Source: Tubulanus polymorphus (lineage: Eukaryota > Nemertea > Palaeonemertea > Tubulaniformes > Tubulanidae). Taken from it: a stretch of 64,000 bases of DNA. Made by a program: the position numbers and the translations under genes. The stretch is taken from the NCBI RefSeq assembly GCF_964204645.1, contig NC_134026.1:13480450-13544449 (forward strand), in the 5' to 3' direction. How positions within the stretch are numbered: the stretch's first letter is position 1; every line of letters begins with the position of its first letter. Shown piece by piece: positions 54,765-64,000 of this stretch. The notes beneath the pieces were generated by a model that did not search any database, had not been told where the DNA came from, and saw nothing but the letters and a program-made list of their open reading frames with translations.

Positions 54765-55125
54765 ATTAATAGCTCTATTGATGTTACAGAAACAAACGCT
54801 GATAATTGCTTTTCATGAGTTCTGCTATTAATTTACAGTTCTATTTCACCAGCTTCAATGAATGTAGACAGAAACAAACGCTGATAGGCCTAATTGCTTT
54901 TCATGAGTTCTGCTATTAATTTCCAGTTCTATTTCACCAGCTTCAATGAATGTAGACAGAAACAAACGCGCTAATAATTGCTTTTCATGAGTTCTGCTAT
55001 TAATTTCCAGTTCTATTTCACCAGCTTCAATGAATGCAGACAGAAACAAACGCTGATAATTGCTTTTCATGAGTTCTGCATATTAATTTCCAGTTCTTAT
55101 TCACCAGCTTCAATGAATGTAGAAA
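54765..55125. repeat. About 82-88-bp tandem repeat
   Basis: Four and a fraction copies of a unit with AGACAGAAACAAACGCTGAT, TTGCTTTTCATGAGTTCTGC and TTCACCAGCTTCAATGAATG. One copy has an insertion of GGCCTA. The short frames on both strands here come from the repeat. Confidence 0.9.
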
Positions 55126-55394
55126 ACGACTCTTGTCTGGCTGCAAGCTCGTCTAATATTTCGACTAGACGGAAAAATCTGAATATTGTAATGTTTCAAG
55201 ATTTTTTTTTAAAGTTCAAGTACCTTATTCATCGGTAGTCTCAAATTTAATTTCAATTCTATTACTAGAGTACTAGCGCGGTTTTCTGCACAGTCTTGTT
55301 CGTATTCTTGATCTTGTGTGGTTACTGTGTCAACTACGATCGCGTGTATGCTGACACAGCCGCACCGTGCTATGAAAATGTAGGGAATTTAGAG

Positions 55395-55800
55395 TCCTGT
55401 TCAATGGTCAAAACGGTTTTATAAAAGGAAGGTCTACGAACAGTCAATTGGGCCTACTTGAAACCATGGATAACTGGACCAGATGGTTATTTGACTCTGG
55501 AAAATCGACTGTTAGGCCTTAATTAGTTCTTTGGATTTCGAAAAAGCTTTTGATTAGGTACTACATCAGCGATTACTAAACAAGCTATTAGGTAACGGTA
55601 TCAATGATGGTGTCGCTTGAATGAGTCAGCAGTTTACTCCGAATGCAAACAAGTGGCCGAAATCAACAGAACTGTCTGACCTTGGATATAAGAAGATCTA
55701 ACTAGTGGAGTCACACAAGGTAGTAATCTAAGTTTTCTTCTCTTCAATGTCCTGATTAATGATATACAGAGTTATCGAATGTACAGGACCGAGTAAATTT
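55395..55800 (+). pseudogene. Non-LTR RT fragment, plus-strand relative
   Basis: QNGFIKGRSTNSQLGLLETM and DNWTRWLFDSGKST correspond to the QHGF--GRST---L block before motif A. LDFEKAFD, then LLNKLLGNGINDG follow, and GVTQGSNLSFLLFNVLINDI in another frame is the GVPQGSVLGPLLF block. Stops and frameshifts abound. The sequence is homologous to the three minus-strand copies in the first 14 kb but extends further 5', so it shows what those copies lost. Confidence 0.85.
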
Positions 55801-56620
55801 CCAAAAGACCTCCACCCGCATTTTGATACCTTGTCAACACAACAGCTTTTCTCTACTGTATCTGTTCAGCGTGTTTAGTTCATTAAGGCAGTGAAGGGCT
55901 AATGTGCCTAATGGTACGTGTTCTTGGACCCCACATATACTATACTTCTATACTTCTGAGATATGCTTGCAGCTGAACAGTACTTTTAACAAACCTTTGG
56001 CATCAATTCTATTGCATCATGACTCATAATAATGCGGTCACACCAGGCAGGACATCTAGTTTTCATATATGAGCAGCCATCATCTGTATCCTCACTGAAT
56101 GGATAACTAGAAAAGAATTAGAAATCTATGTTTGCCGTGTCCACAAGAGGTCAAGACGCACCATGCTAACTTGGGGGTAGCCTGAAATGCTTGACAATCT
56201 GGTAATTGAATAATAGCAATAGTTAGGGGTCCTGAGACATAATGTCTACTTGGGGGTGGTTTGAAATGTTCACCAATTTCAAGGTCCATATGGTCGAAGA
56301 CACTGCTTCTGACTAAATAGTAGTGAGTGGACCCTATTGTGTGTACTAATCACACCGCTTATGTATGTTTCAATGCACAAAATTATATTTTTCCAATTGT
56401 CACCAACTTTTCCTTTGCCGTACAAAATTAACCTCCAAACGAGGCTTAGTTTCTCTTCGGAACCTTCAAAACATTCAATGCAGTAATAAAATCTCTAACC
56501 CTATTGAATTTCATTGGGATCCGTTGCTTATTTATTAATTTCGTTATTTATTTAGTTTGATCACTTATTCATTTGTGGTTGAAATTTTTGTGTGGTTACT
56601 GTGTACAGTTTGTGGTAGTT
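55801..56620. other. Non-coding, with mosaic-element end fragments
   Basis: GTCAAGACGCACCATGCTAA and GGGGTCCTGAGACATAATGT (about 56,150 and 56,227) are two degenerate copies of the mosaic element's right terminus. No gene is seen. Confidence 0.5.
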
Positions 56621-56624
56621 CATA

Positions 56625-56755
56625 AGAACTGCACAGTTTGTGGTTTACACTGACTTTTTTTGAGAGGATCGGTAGATTGTCTCTGCAGGGTTCGTCGCTA
56701 TCCCTGATTTTATTTCTTGTCTGTGCGAGTGGGGGATTTTCTTCTTTGACGTCAC
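56625..56755. repeat. Inverted copy of the dispersed repeat at 22,258
   Basis: GAGGATCGGTAGATTGTCTC and GGGGGATTTTCTTC are reverse-complement counterparts of segments at 22,258-22,395. Confidence 0.55.
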
Positions 56756-57179
56756 TGCTATCGCTACTACGGCACTGACGATCCCTTAAGGCTCTTTTGA
56801 GTCTAAAAATCAATGACCTTGAAACTCACCGATATAATACTAAATAGGACATGTCATGAGCTTCAACTTTGTGGTTTCAAAATATGCATGGCTACCAATA
56901 GTAAATAGACATCGGGTAACATCAAACAACATAACTCACATAATTGTGGCACTCCACTGGTTAACCACGGCCTGTGATAGCAGCAAAACAGGGATCAGTA
57001 CCACAGGAGAATCAAGTCAAAGTTCATGTAAAGAACTTTATAGATGACCCGGTGCGTCTAAGCCATGGAGACCAGCTAGGTTTGGTCTAGTCCGTTTGAA
57101 TTGATCCAAACATTAGAATTAACAAAGAGGAATCTTGATTTGCCGACAGAGGTGAAGTTAATGCAACAGAATACCCGTC

Positions 57180-57495
57180 TCTTCCCAAGGCCTACGAGCT
57201 GAAGTGTGTGCTGGATGCCCTGATAGTGACCGACTTGGATATACCTGAGGTGACAAAATGAGGATTGGTTGGTGTTATATGAGGCAACCTGGATATATTC
57301 TCAACAGGGAATATTGATGTCGGAAGAACTCTACTTGAACATTGCAATGACACTGGCACAAGTAAACCGATCTAACAAGTGTACACAACCTGATACAATG
57401 GTCTACGGGAGCATGGGCTAGATAATGGCGAAAAAAGCAGATGGAACCCTATGTCTTTATTACTGCCGACTCAATGACATCACAAGTGTACTCAT
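57180..57495 (+). pseudogene. Ty3/Gypsy pol fragment (protease-RT linker and RT start)
   Basis: GNLDIFSTGNIDVGRTLLEH and CNDTGTSKPI correspond to the conserved F---D-G-T-LV-H-IDTGDA-PI-Q stretch ahead of the Gypsy RT. IMAKKADGTLCLYYCRLND is the SPIV-V-KKDG-LRFC-DYR-LN motif at the start of RT. Stops and a frameshift separate them. Nothing downstream of the first RT motif remains. Confidence 0.75.
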
Positions 57496-57499
57496 TGAG

Positions 57500-58580
57500 T
57501 CTTTTTTTTGTAAAATTAGTGCACAGGCAAAGTAATTAGTGCACAGTGCGCAGGGAAAGTGCACTTCACAAAATAGTGTGGTTGGTAAGTATACTACAAG
57601 TGTACCAACCAATCCTTCAAAGGGGAACCGCAGTTCAATTTTTGTTTCACTTATTTATTAAGTATGAATATCAAATAAAACATACAAGCTAAAAAAGTTT
57701 TCTAATTTGCGTTTTTGAATAAAAGAGCGATTTGTTGAAATAGTGGGTGCTGCCATCTTCTGGCTAGCAGACGCAGTTCTTGCTTGAATCGTGTGAATGA
57801 AAATGCAAAATTTTGACGCACTGATTTATTTGTTTCATGTGCGTGAGTTCATTCAGTTTATCAAAATAGTGTTATTTAACGTTATCAAAGTGCGATATAC
57901 AGACTTTGCAGCAATCATTTTACGTGATATTAAGGCAGATTTACAAGTGAGTAGCATTTATTCATTAAGCCCCGGCCTGTGACTCAATTCATTCACTTTA
58001 TTTATGGTCTATAAGAAAGGAATGAAGAATGAAATGTTAGATGCATGACCTGAACATAGACATTATAACAATTATAAAGACAAAGAGAGGAATCCACCAA
58101 AACCCATACTAGACTAGTCTACTACTAGTTAGTGGAGCTGTAGTTCTTACATGATATTTTACTTTAACAGACCCGGCAGTTTTAGAAATGAACCGATTAA
58201 GTTTATAAATTTTACGACTAAAAAGATTCAGTGTGGTCGGGTTGGCAACAAGTTTGACATTTTAATGAATTCCCAATTTATTCTCAAACTACAGTAGATC
58301 AATTCTACTTGAACAATGTGAAAGTGAGTGATATTTATTAGCCAAATTGAAGTGCCAGTCTAGGTTCCCTCGTAGTATCAATCTAACGGCAATGCATTTC
58401 TAAATCACGCCGTAAGAGAAAGCGCGCGGATTGCGGCTACCCTGCTATGTAACCATCTCACCATAAACTGTAGGGTCAAGCAGTAACGCAAAAGAGACGC
58501 AGAGGTCAACAAGACGGATCCAACTCATAGGCAGGATCGTAGCGAGTAAGCCACGGCGGATGCAGACTTCGAATTCAAAT
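57500..58580. other. No recognised feature
   Basis: TTAGTGCACAG occurs twice at about 57,520 and 57,537. A 61-codon frame at 57,797-57,982 has no domain. Confidence 0.35.
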
Positions 58581-58584
58581 ATAT

Positions 58585-58866
58585 ACTGCACAATATTGGT
58601 CGACATGTATGGTGTTTTTTAATACGAATTAGAATTGTTTAAAATTCATCTGCATATTGATGCAAACGTTTTTTTCGGGCGTATGCATAATCAATTTTAG
58701 TTCAACAATTCTTTTTTTATAAAGAGAATATCCTTTATCTAAGGATTAACGGCTTCATTGATTTTGGTGAGCTTCACGTGTTACTAAACTGAGGGCGCTT
58801 TCATCACAGCTCCACAGTAAATACTGCAAACTACGATGCGCATTGACATGCAATTTGCAGCACAGT
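58585..58866. repeat. Dispersed repeat, copy of 46,900-47,205
   Basis: Same orientation as the first copy, with CTGCACAATATTGGTCGACA near its start. Confidence 0.7.
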
Positions 58867-58869
58867 CCA

Positions 58870-59725
58870 GGAAAATGAAAAATCCTCGTAAATTTATATT
58901 TCTTCTTTTGTAGTTTTCTTATTGAAGAATTCTATATGTTGTATCAGTAATATAAAGCCTTCTTGTAAATTCGACAGCAAATTATGTACATTTCCGCGTT
59001 TACATTATCCGAGTTTACATTAGTACATCAAGATGAAGTCATCGCTAAAAATCCCCAAAAACGGCATAATTGCCAATTTACCCAATTAATCAATAGCCTT
59101 CAAACCATGCGCCACTTAGCTGCCATTATAACAGCCAACTTAATGCAGTCCTTAGCCCATGAATCATTTCACACTTGGGGAGATAGCGGTCAACATGAAT
59201 TCAACACTCCATTTAATACAAATAGATTCAGCTGGGCTGAATCTAAAAATGACTTTTTTTCGAATTATGAATGGAAACGGGATAGGCCAACCTATCTTCG
59301 GCATGAAGTTTTTGGCAGAATATCAGAGAATCCGTGCTCCAAGTAATCAAAAAAGCCTAAGATGTCCCCCTTGATTGAATCCAGAAGTTTTCATGAAAAC
59401 CTGTCTATTGATACGATCTCCATCACACACAACTGCACGGTCATTCATCATTAATATACATGGTAGTGGGTTTTCCCCACTGACTCAAATAGACACTCTC
59501 CACGTTCATGGTGGACGATTTCTATACACTGTGTAAGAAGTTTGTTAGACAATTCATTTTCGTAAATCGAATTATCTCAAGTTCACGATTTTACTGCAAT
59601 TCTATCAAATTCACTGCTTTTCATCATTTGAATCATTTGCAGTATCCAGGAAAAATTTAACTAGGCCACGCGTGAGCCACAGTTTTCAAAAACATGCACA
59701 GATTAATACATCACATGGCAGCGAA
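58870..59725. other. No recognised feature
   Basis: Two overlapping plus frames (58,984-59,346 and 59,159-59,374) contain no motif I recognise, and neither has clear splice signals. Confidence 0.35.
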
Positions 59726-59729
59726 TCTA

Positions 59730-59995
59730 ACGAGAACGTGTGTAAGAATGAATGACTCAACTCTATCATATCTGTTGTTATTACGAATGTGACTGAGCTG
59801 TCCAGTGAACTGTATATTTCCGAATTCAATACTATTAGTTATTCACGGTCTGTGACCGTCATATTCGCTGCATATAAATATCTGTGTATTAATAAATTGT
59901 GTGGCATTTTGTAAGATCAAACTGATTGTTGTACCGAGTTCTTGTTCTCTGGTCGTCTCTATCATCTAATACTACATTTTGGTGCCGTGACGCAG
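59730..59995 (+). mobile_element. BEL/Pao 5' LTR region and primer binding site
   Basis: A TATA-like GCATATAAATATC (about 59,868) and AATAAATTG (about 59,890) precede TTTTGGTGCCGTGACGCAGC at about 59,977. TGGTGCCGTGAC is the usual primer-binding segment after BEL/Pao LTRs. The gag frame starts just downstream. The left LTR edge is not certain and no 3' LTR is seen in the window. Confidence 0.6.
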
Positions 59996-60009
59996 CGAAA
60001 TTCCGGAAA

Positions 60010-60559
60010 ATGCCACCCAAGGAAGGAGATCCAGAGAGCCAGACGGTGTGCAAACAAGGGTGTAGTAACAAAACAAGTAGAAAGATTCGACCTCAGCTCA
60101 AGTAGCGAACCTAACGTGCTGGAATTGGAATCTGCGAAATCGTTGAGTCGGAAGATTGCTGTTATTCATGATTTGGTTCTACAAATATTAGAGCTGGTGG
60201 ATGAAACCGCATTGGAAGAGACAGTGAATGAGTTCCACTCATATCTGGAAGAGCTTGAGAAAAAGAAATTTTTGATTGGTAAGTCCATTCAAAAGTATGC
60301 TACACAATTTCACGAAAATGGAAAATTTAAAACAAAAATGCAACATAGTAGTCGTTTGCGGAAACTTGACTTGCCTCAATTCTCCGGTAAAATATTAGAC
60401 TTTCGGCCCTTTTGGGATAGTTTTAAAGCCGCAATACACGATGATATACATCTAAGTGATGTTCAGAAGTTTACCTATAGGAGAGCGCAACTCGAGGGTG
60501 AGGCTATGCGGGCTATTGCTGGACTCTCGTTGACGTCTGATTATTATACAGCTGCCTAG
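60010..60559 (+). pseudogene. BEL/Pao gag region (DUF1759-like)
   Basis: An ATG at 60,010 opens MPPKEGDPESQTVCKQG after the primer site, but a frameshift near 60,065 is needed to continue into the long frame. That frame has a coiled-coil-like part (VDETALEETVNEFHSYLEEL), then LRKLDLPQFSGKILDFRPFW, DSFKAAIHDDIHLSDVQKFT and GEAMRAIAGLSLT. The LPKF-G---EW--FWDSF---VH----S--KF-YL---L-G-A---I-G motif identifies the BEL/Pao gag region. The frame ends at 60,559. Confidence 0.82.
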
Positions 60560-60719
60560 AAATACTAAATAAGCGTTTCGCTCAGGATTCAAAAGTTGTG
60601 AATGCCTACATGGCTATCAGCTCAGCTGCCAAATTTTTATTTCGATACTGTTGATTGTGCAAATAATTCTTTCGTAAATGTCAGTTTGATCGAATACTTG
60701 TTACTGTATACATAAGGCT

Positions 60720-61416
60720 ATGGATATTGATAGCTTTAATTCTTTGAAGATGAATTGCCTGTTGAGAGTGAAGGTTCGTTTATACAGATTTGTAAAACAC
60801 GAATTTGCAGAGAATCAATGGGTGTTCGGTATTCAGAGTGAAGGGTTTGGTGATATTATTCATTTCTTACGTTCCAATTCGAAGCCACGACCAGTTTTGG
60901 TAAGACAGTTGAAACTTTTTTTGTCTGATGGCTTCCTTCGTTGCGGGGGGAGAATACAGAATGCTAGGCTTCCAGTGAAAATGAAGTACCCAACCCTGTT
61001 GCCGAGAACCCATCGATTCACGTTTTTGTATCTTCGTTATGCCCATTGTATTAAGGTAATGCATGAAGGTGTTAATGAAACAATAGCATTTGTTCGATAG
61101 AAATATTGGGTACCACAATTTCGTCCTCGTATTACCTCTTTGATACACCTCTTTGATACTCTTTGATGTGCCTTGTATTAAGGCTGGCACTGGTAAACCA
61201 TTCACGCTACCCGATCAGGCTCCATCACCCTTTTCAGTAGTTGGTTTTGATTATACAGGCGCTTTAATGGTAAGAACTGAATCATCTGATGCAAAGGTTT
61301 ATATCTGTCTTATTACATGCGCTATTACTAGAGCATTACATTTAGAACTTGTAAGAGTCTTGCAAGGGGAAAATTGTGATTTTGATAATCTTAATCTAAG
61401 TAATCCCATATCATAA
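60720..61416 (+). pseudogene. BEL/Pao integrase region joined to gag by internal deletion
   Basis: SDGFLRCGGRIQNARLPVKM, YPTLLPRTHR and HEGVNETIAFVR are the integrase zinc-binding region. After an in-frame stop comes KYWVPQFRPRITS. In another frame PFSVVGFDYTGALMVRTESS, VYICLITCAITRALHLELVR give the integrase core. Protease, RT and RNase H, which should lie between gag and integrase, are missing: only about 160 bases separate the two parts. The copy also lacks the integrase C-terminus. Confidence 0.85.
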
Positions 61417-61419
61417 AGA

Positions 61420-62090
61420 AAGTGATATTCATGTCATAAATCGTCATAAAAGTGTTTTTCTAATCTGAAATCAATATACTAGCCACTATCATCAGTTTTT
61501 AAAAAATGACGCATGCGCATTGACGACGAATGAAACGCAAATAGCGCTGAGTTGCCCGCACACGGGAGCACAGTTGGCGCTGCGTAAAAATAAATTGCCC
61601 ATGGGCAAAGTGTCGTTTACCTTGAAAGCTAGAGGTTGTTTGGAGTAAGGGCATTGCTTGAAAAATCTGTTCAATTCGTGACTTCAAAGTTCCACAAGTT
61701 TACATTGTACTTTATCTTTCTTAAAGAATTATTTTGAGGTCAAATAAGACCAAAGATACATTTGGTTACGGTCCACGTCCAAAATTTTGTAGGGTACAGG
61801 TAGGCGTGGCAGGGAAATTATTTCATATTTTCCAAAAAAATATGTTTCACAATATGAAAAAAATATTCAAATAAGGCCATCCCAAAATAATTGTCTGTTT
61901 GCCGTAACACAGACTCAACTTTTCAACTTTTCAGGATGAGTTGGTAGGTAAGAAAAAATTTTTTTTGCTAAATTTTTGGGCAAAAAAAAACAAATATATC
62001 ACCTTTTTACATGGAAACAATATCACAAAAATCATTTACGTTGTGAAAGGGAAATTTGTCTAATAGCGTAGATTTCGAGAATTATTCTAA
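61420..62090. other. No recognised feature
   Basis: T- and A-rich. Short frames at 61,492-61,687 on the minus strand have no domain. Confidence 0.4.
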
Positions 62091-62663
62091 AATTATAACT
62101 TCGTCCAGAGCGATCAATGTATTAATAGATTTTTGAAATCAAAACAGAACTCAGAACCTCAACCGAAACCTGTTGAAGATGGAATTGATCTATTCATTTC
62201 ATTACCGTATATTGGTAACCCGTCAATCCTATTTGCCCGAAAATTAAAATATCTATTTAAAAGGAATTTTGAAATCAACTTGAAATGTGCATTCACTACG
62301 ACCAAAATTAAGAATTTTTTCTCTTTGAAATGTGCTACCCCTAAATCGCTGAAGGCTAAAGTCATATATAAATTTAATTGTTTATGTGATATAAACACTT
62401 CCTATATTGGGAAAACTAAACGACATTTGGCCATCAGGATTAAGGAACACAGATCAAAGACTTCTGCGATTGGACAACATCTCGCAATTTGTCACACTTG
62501 TGATCAGGAATTCAGTAACAACAAATTCAAAATTCTAGACAAAGGATCATCTGATCTCGACTGTAAAATTAGGGAGGCCCTGTTTATTAAAGCGCAACGA
62601 CCCTCTTTAAATCAACAATTATTTCAAAACGGCTCATCCTTTATCCTAAATGTATTCAAATAA
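62090..62663 (+). pseudogene. Penelope-like element C-terminus with GIY-YIG endonuclease, 5'-truncated
   Basis: Frame from 62,133: LFISLPYIGNPSILFARKLK, FFSLKCATPKSLKAKVIYKF and SYIGKTKRHLAIRIKEHRSK, then IGQHLAICHTCDQEF and IREALFIKAQRPSLNQQLFQ. The LPYIG---S--F block, then Y-F-C--C---YIG-T-R-L--R--EH and the terminal P-LN are the end of Penelope-like polyproteins. The RT part is missing. The in-frame first codon is not ATG, as expected of a truncated copy. It is followed by a pseudo-LTR-like segment and a second element in the same direction. Confidence 0.87.
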
Positions 62664-62770
62664 TTAGTTTGTTATTAAATACTTGGTTGGTAATTAGCTT
62701 AGAATTTAGCACTTGTAATTTTGTAACTTATGTTGTATATAAACCTGTAGTTTAATCATTTGATTCACTT

Positions 62771-62813
62771 GTATTTCACCTGATGAGGGGATATGATCCC
62801 GAAAACGTTCGTG
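62771..62813 (+). ncRNA. Hammerhead ribozyme candidate between two Penelope-like copies
   Basis: Core CTGATGA (62,780-62,786), helix II GGGG...TCCC with loop ATATGA (62,787-62,800), and GAA (62,801-62,803). The self-complementary AACGTT (62,804-62,809) serves as helix III, with C as the cleavage-site base (62,810) and GTG (62,811-62,813) pairing with CAC (62,777-62,779) as helix I. All conserved core bases are present. The tiny helix III implies action as a dimer across tandem copies, as described for Penelope-like elements. Confidence 0.68.
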
Positions 62814-62841
62814 TTAATAAACTGTATTTACTCATTAGAAA

Positions 62842-64000
62842 ATGAGGTTTTTAATGTTATCGCTTCTATGGTTATTCGGATATTTGAACTCTCTTCCTAA
62901 GATCTATTTCTACTGTGCGAAACAGAGAGATGTGTACGTCAAAGACTTCCGCAAATGTGAAAAACTGTATCTCAAATGGACTAAACTACGCTTGGATTTA
63001 TCTTACTTTCAAAGATGCATGGAATTACGAATCTGCCCGAAGTTTTTATTATTCAAACCTCCGAAACTGAGAGCGTATGCAAGTAATGATAATCTCAAAC
63101 TCGAAATCTTGAAGAATCAAATCGAAAATGTTAAAACCGAATTATCTAAAACCAACAGTAAATTGAAGAAAATCAAATCCGATTTATGCGAGAAATTGAC
63201 CTGGATTCAAACAATCATTTGGCTCACTAGACTTAACCAGAAAGGCAGGAAACTAACTTCGGAAACACAGCAACGTCATGAACGCAAGCTTTTAAACTTG
63301 TGGAAAGATCAGCGTCACCCAGCACCGGATTGCTTAATCAATAGATCAAATTATCAACTATCCCTAGAAGAAACTGAGATACTACGTTACGGCTTAAAGC
63401 ATCACATTCTTCCGAAAAATATCAACGAAATCGACCTTAAATCACGTATTGAAAAAACTGTTTACCACAAAAATAGGACTATATCTGGCGGCGAACCGAA
63501 TGTGAATAACTCTTTCCTTGAAAGTATTAGACATGCGACCATCTCATTTATCAACAGCGCTAAATCAGTATGTGGCTCGACCTGGAACCGACGTTTCTAC
63601 CGTACGATTGAAAAACTTCGAAAAAACTAGGACATTAAGATCTGCTCATTTGACAAAGGCAACGGCATTGTTATTTTGGACTCTAACGAATATTTCGATA
63701 AATTAGATAAAATTGTATTTGATAAAAGTAAATTTACTGAAATCAAAAATGTGAGAAAGAATCACCCTGTCATATCTAATGAAACCAAAATCTGCGGATT
63801 TCTGAGAAAACATGTGAAACAGTATGTAAGTTCAGAAATATTTGATTCTATCTACCCAAGCGGTAGCCAACCTGGTAAATTATATGGTTTGTGCAAAGTG
63901 CATAAAGATAACTTTCCATTTCGACCCGTTGTATCAATGATCGACACTGCTGAATATAACCTGGCCAAATATCTCGATAAAATCATTAAACCACATATAC
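62842..64000 (+). pseudogene. Penelope-like element, N-terminal part and RT start, continues past window
   Basis: The frame 62,842-63,630 holds SYFQRCMELRICPKFLLFKP, a coiled-coil-like segment (NDNLKLEILKNQIENVKTEL) and LLNLWKDQ, then LSLEETEILRYGLKHHILPK. A single TAG at 63,628 interrupts it, after which the same frame stays open to the window end. It continues with FDKGNGIVILDSNEYFDKLD, IYPSGSQPGKLYGLCKVHKD and FPFRPVVSMIDTAEYNLAKY, the RT motifs of Penelope-like elements. One stop is the only defect seen, so this is a young or recently dead copy. The PLTR-like end (ATGAGGTTTTTA) overlaps the apparent start. Confidence 0.88.

Noticed and set aside
54855-55238. Short ORFs on both strands in the 82-88-bp repeat
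   Set aside because: They are products of the tandem repeat.
58984-59374. 120- and 71-codon overlapping plus-strand ORFs upstream of the BEL/Pao LTR
   Set aside because: No motif, no splice context, and the two frames overlap without either looking coding.

Overview
The window is eukaryotic nuclear DNA from an animal, most likely a marine invertebrate. It is AT-rich, has no bacterial-style operons and almost no continuous coding sequence. It carries metazoan retroelements (BEL/Pao, Ty3/Gypsy, DIRS-like, CR1/L2-like LINE, Penelope-like), a Polinton polymerase fragment, and dispersed repeats rich in CCCCCTGGTGACCATAT and TGACCTTGACCTTTGG words. The phylum cannot be settled from sequence alone. 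Most long open frames are by-products of tandem repeats.

Region 1 (1-15,190) is a repeat cluster. A unit that starts with the same head segment at 1, 7,332 and 12,355 forms a degenerate higher-order tandem repeat. Complete units hold a head, a 31-bp satellite built on the dyad TTGTCGC-CC-GCGACAA, a mosaic element with about 155-bp core repeats, more satellite, an inverted non-LTR reverse transcriptase (RT) fragment and an AT-rich tail. A 1,501-bp block is duplicated without visible change at 570-3,571. Foldback elements sit in the second and third units. A decayed Polinton/Maverick DNA polymerase N-terminus abuts the last RT fragment.

Region 2 (15,190-37,985) is mostly non-coding with scattered transposable-element debris: foldback elements with iterated arms, a TGACCTTGACC minisatellite, a MITE with perfect 27-bp termini, and a Penelope-like remnant flanked by inverted pseudo-LTRs, one with a hammerhead ribozyme fold. 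It also has a LINE tail, a broken DIRS-like element and the 3' end of a BEL/Pao element. A good candidate host exon, the last coding exon of a minus-strand gene, lies at 30,759-30,937.

Region 3 (37,986-44,727) is the most interesting part: a 6.7-kb, nearly perfect inverted duplication. Each arm carries, from the outside in, an identical terminal repeat, a tiny zinc-finger ORF, a 47-bp tandem array, a 218-aa ORF with a C-terminal zinc-finger-like motif, a 24-bp tandem array, a 72-aa membrane/coiled-coil ORF and a 93-aa membrane plus C2H2 ORF. The arms meet at a 58-bp palindrome. The ORFs are almost unchanged between arms, whereas the arrays differ in copy number. I infer a head-to-head fusion of two copies of one end of a virus-like, possibly Polinton-related, DNA element. 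It encodes no recognisable polymerase, integrase or capsid.

Region 4 (44,728-64,000) has a plausible host exon encoding an acidic, unrecognised protein (minus strand, 45,134-45,871). It also has several dispersed repeats, BEL/Pao integrase and gag-integrase deletion derivatives, a second type of RT debris and a Gypsy remnant. It ends in a head-to-tail pair of Penelope-like elements with a hammerhead ribozyme between them; the second runs off the window.
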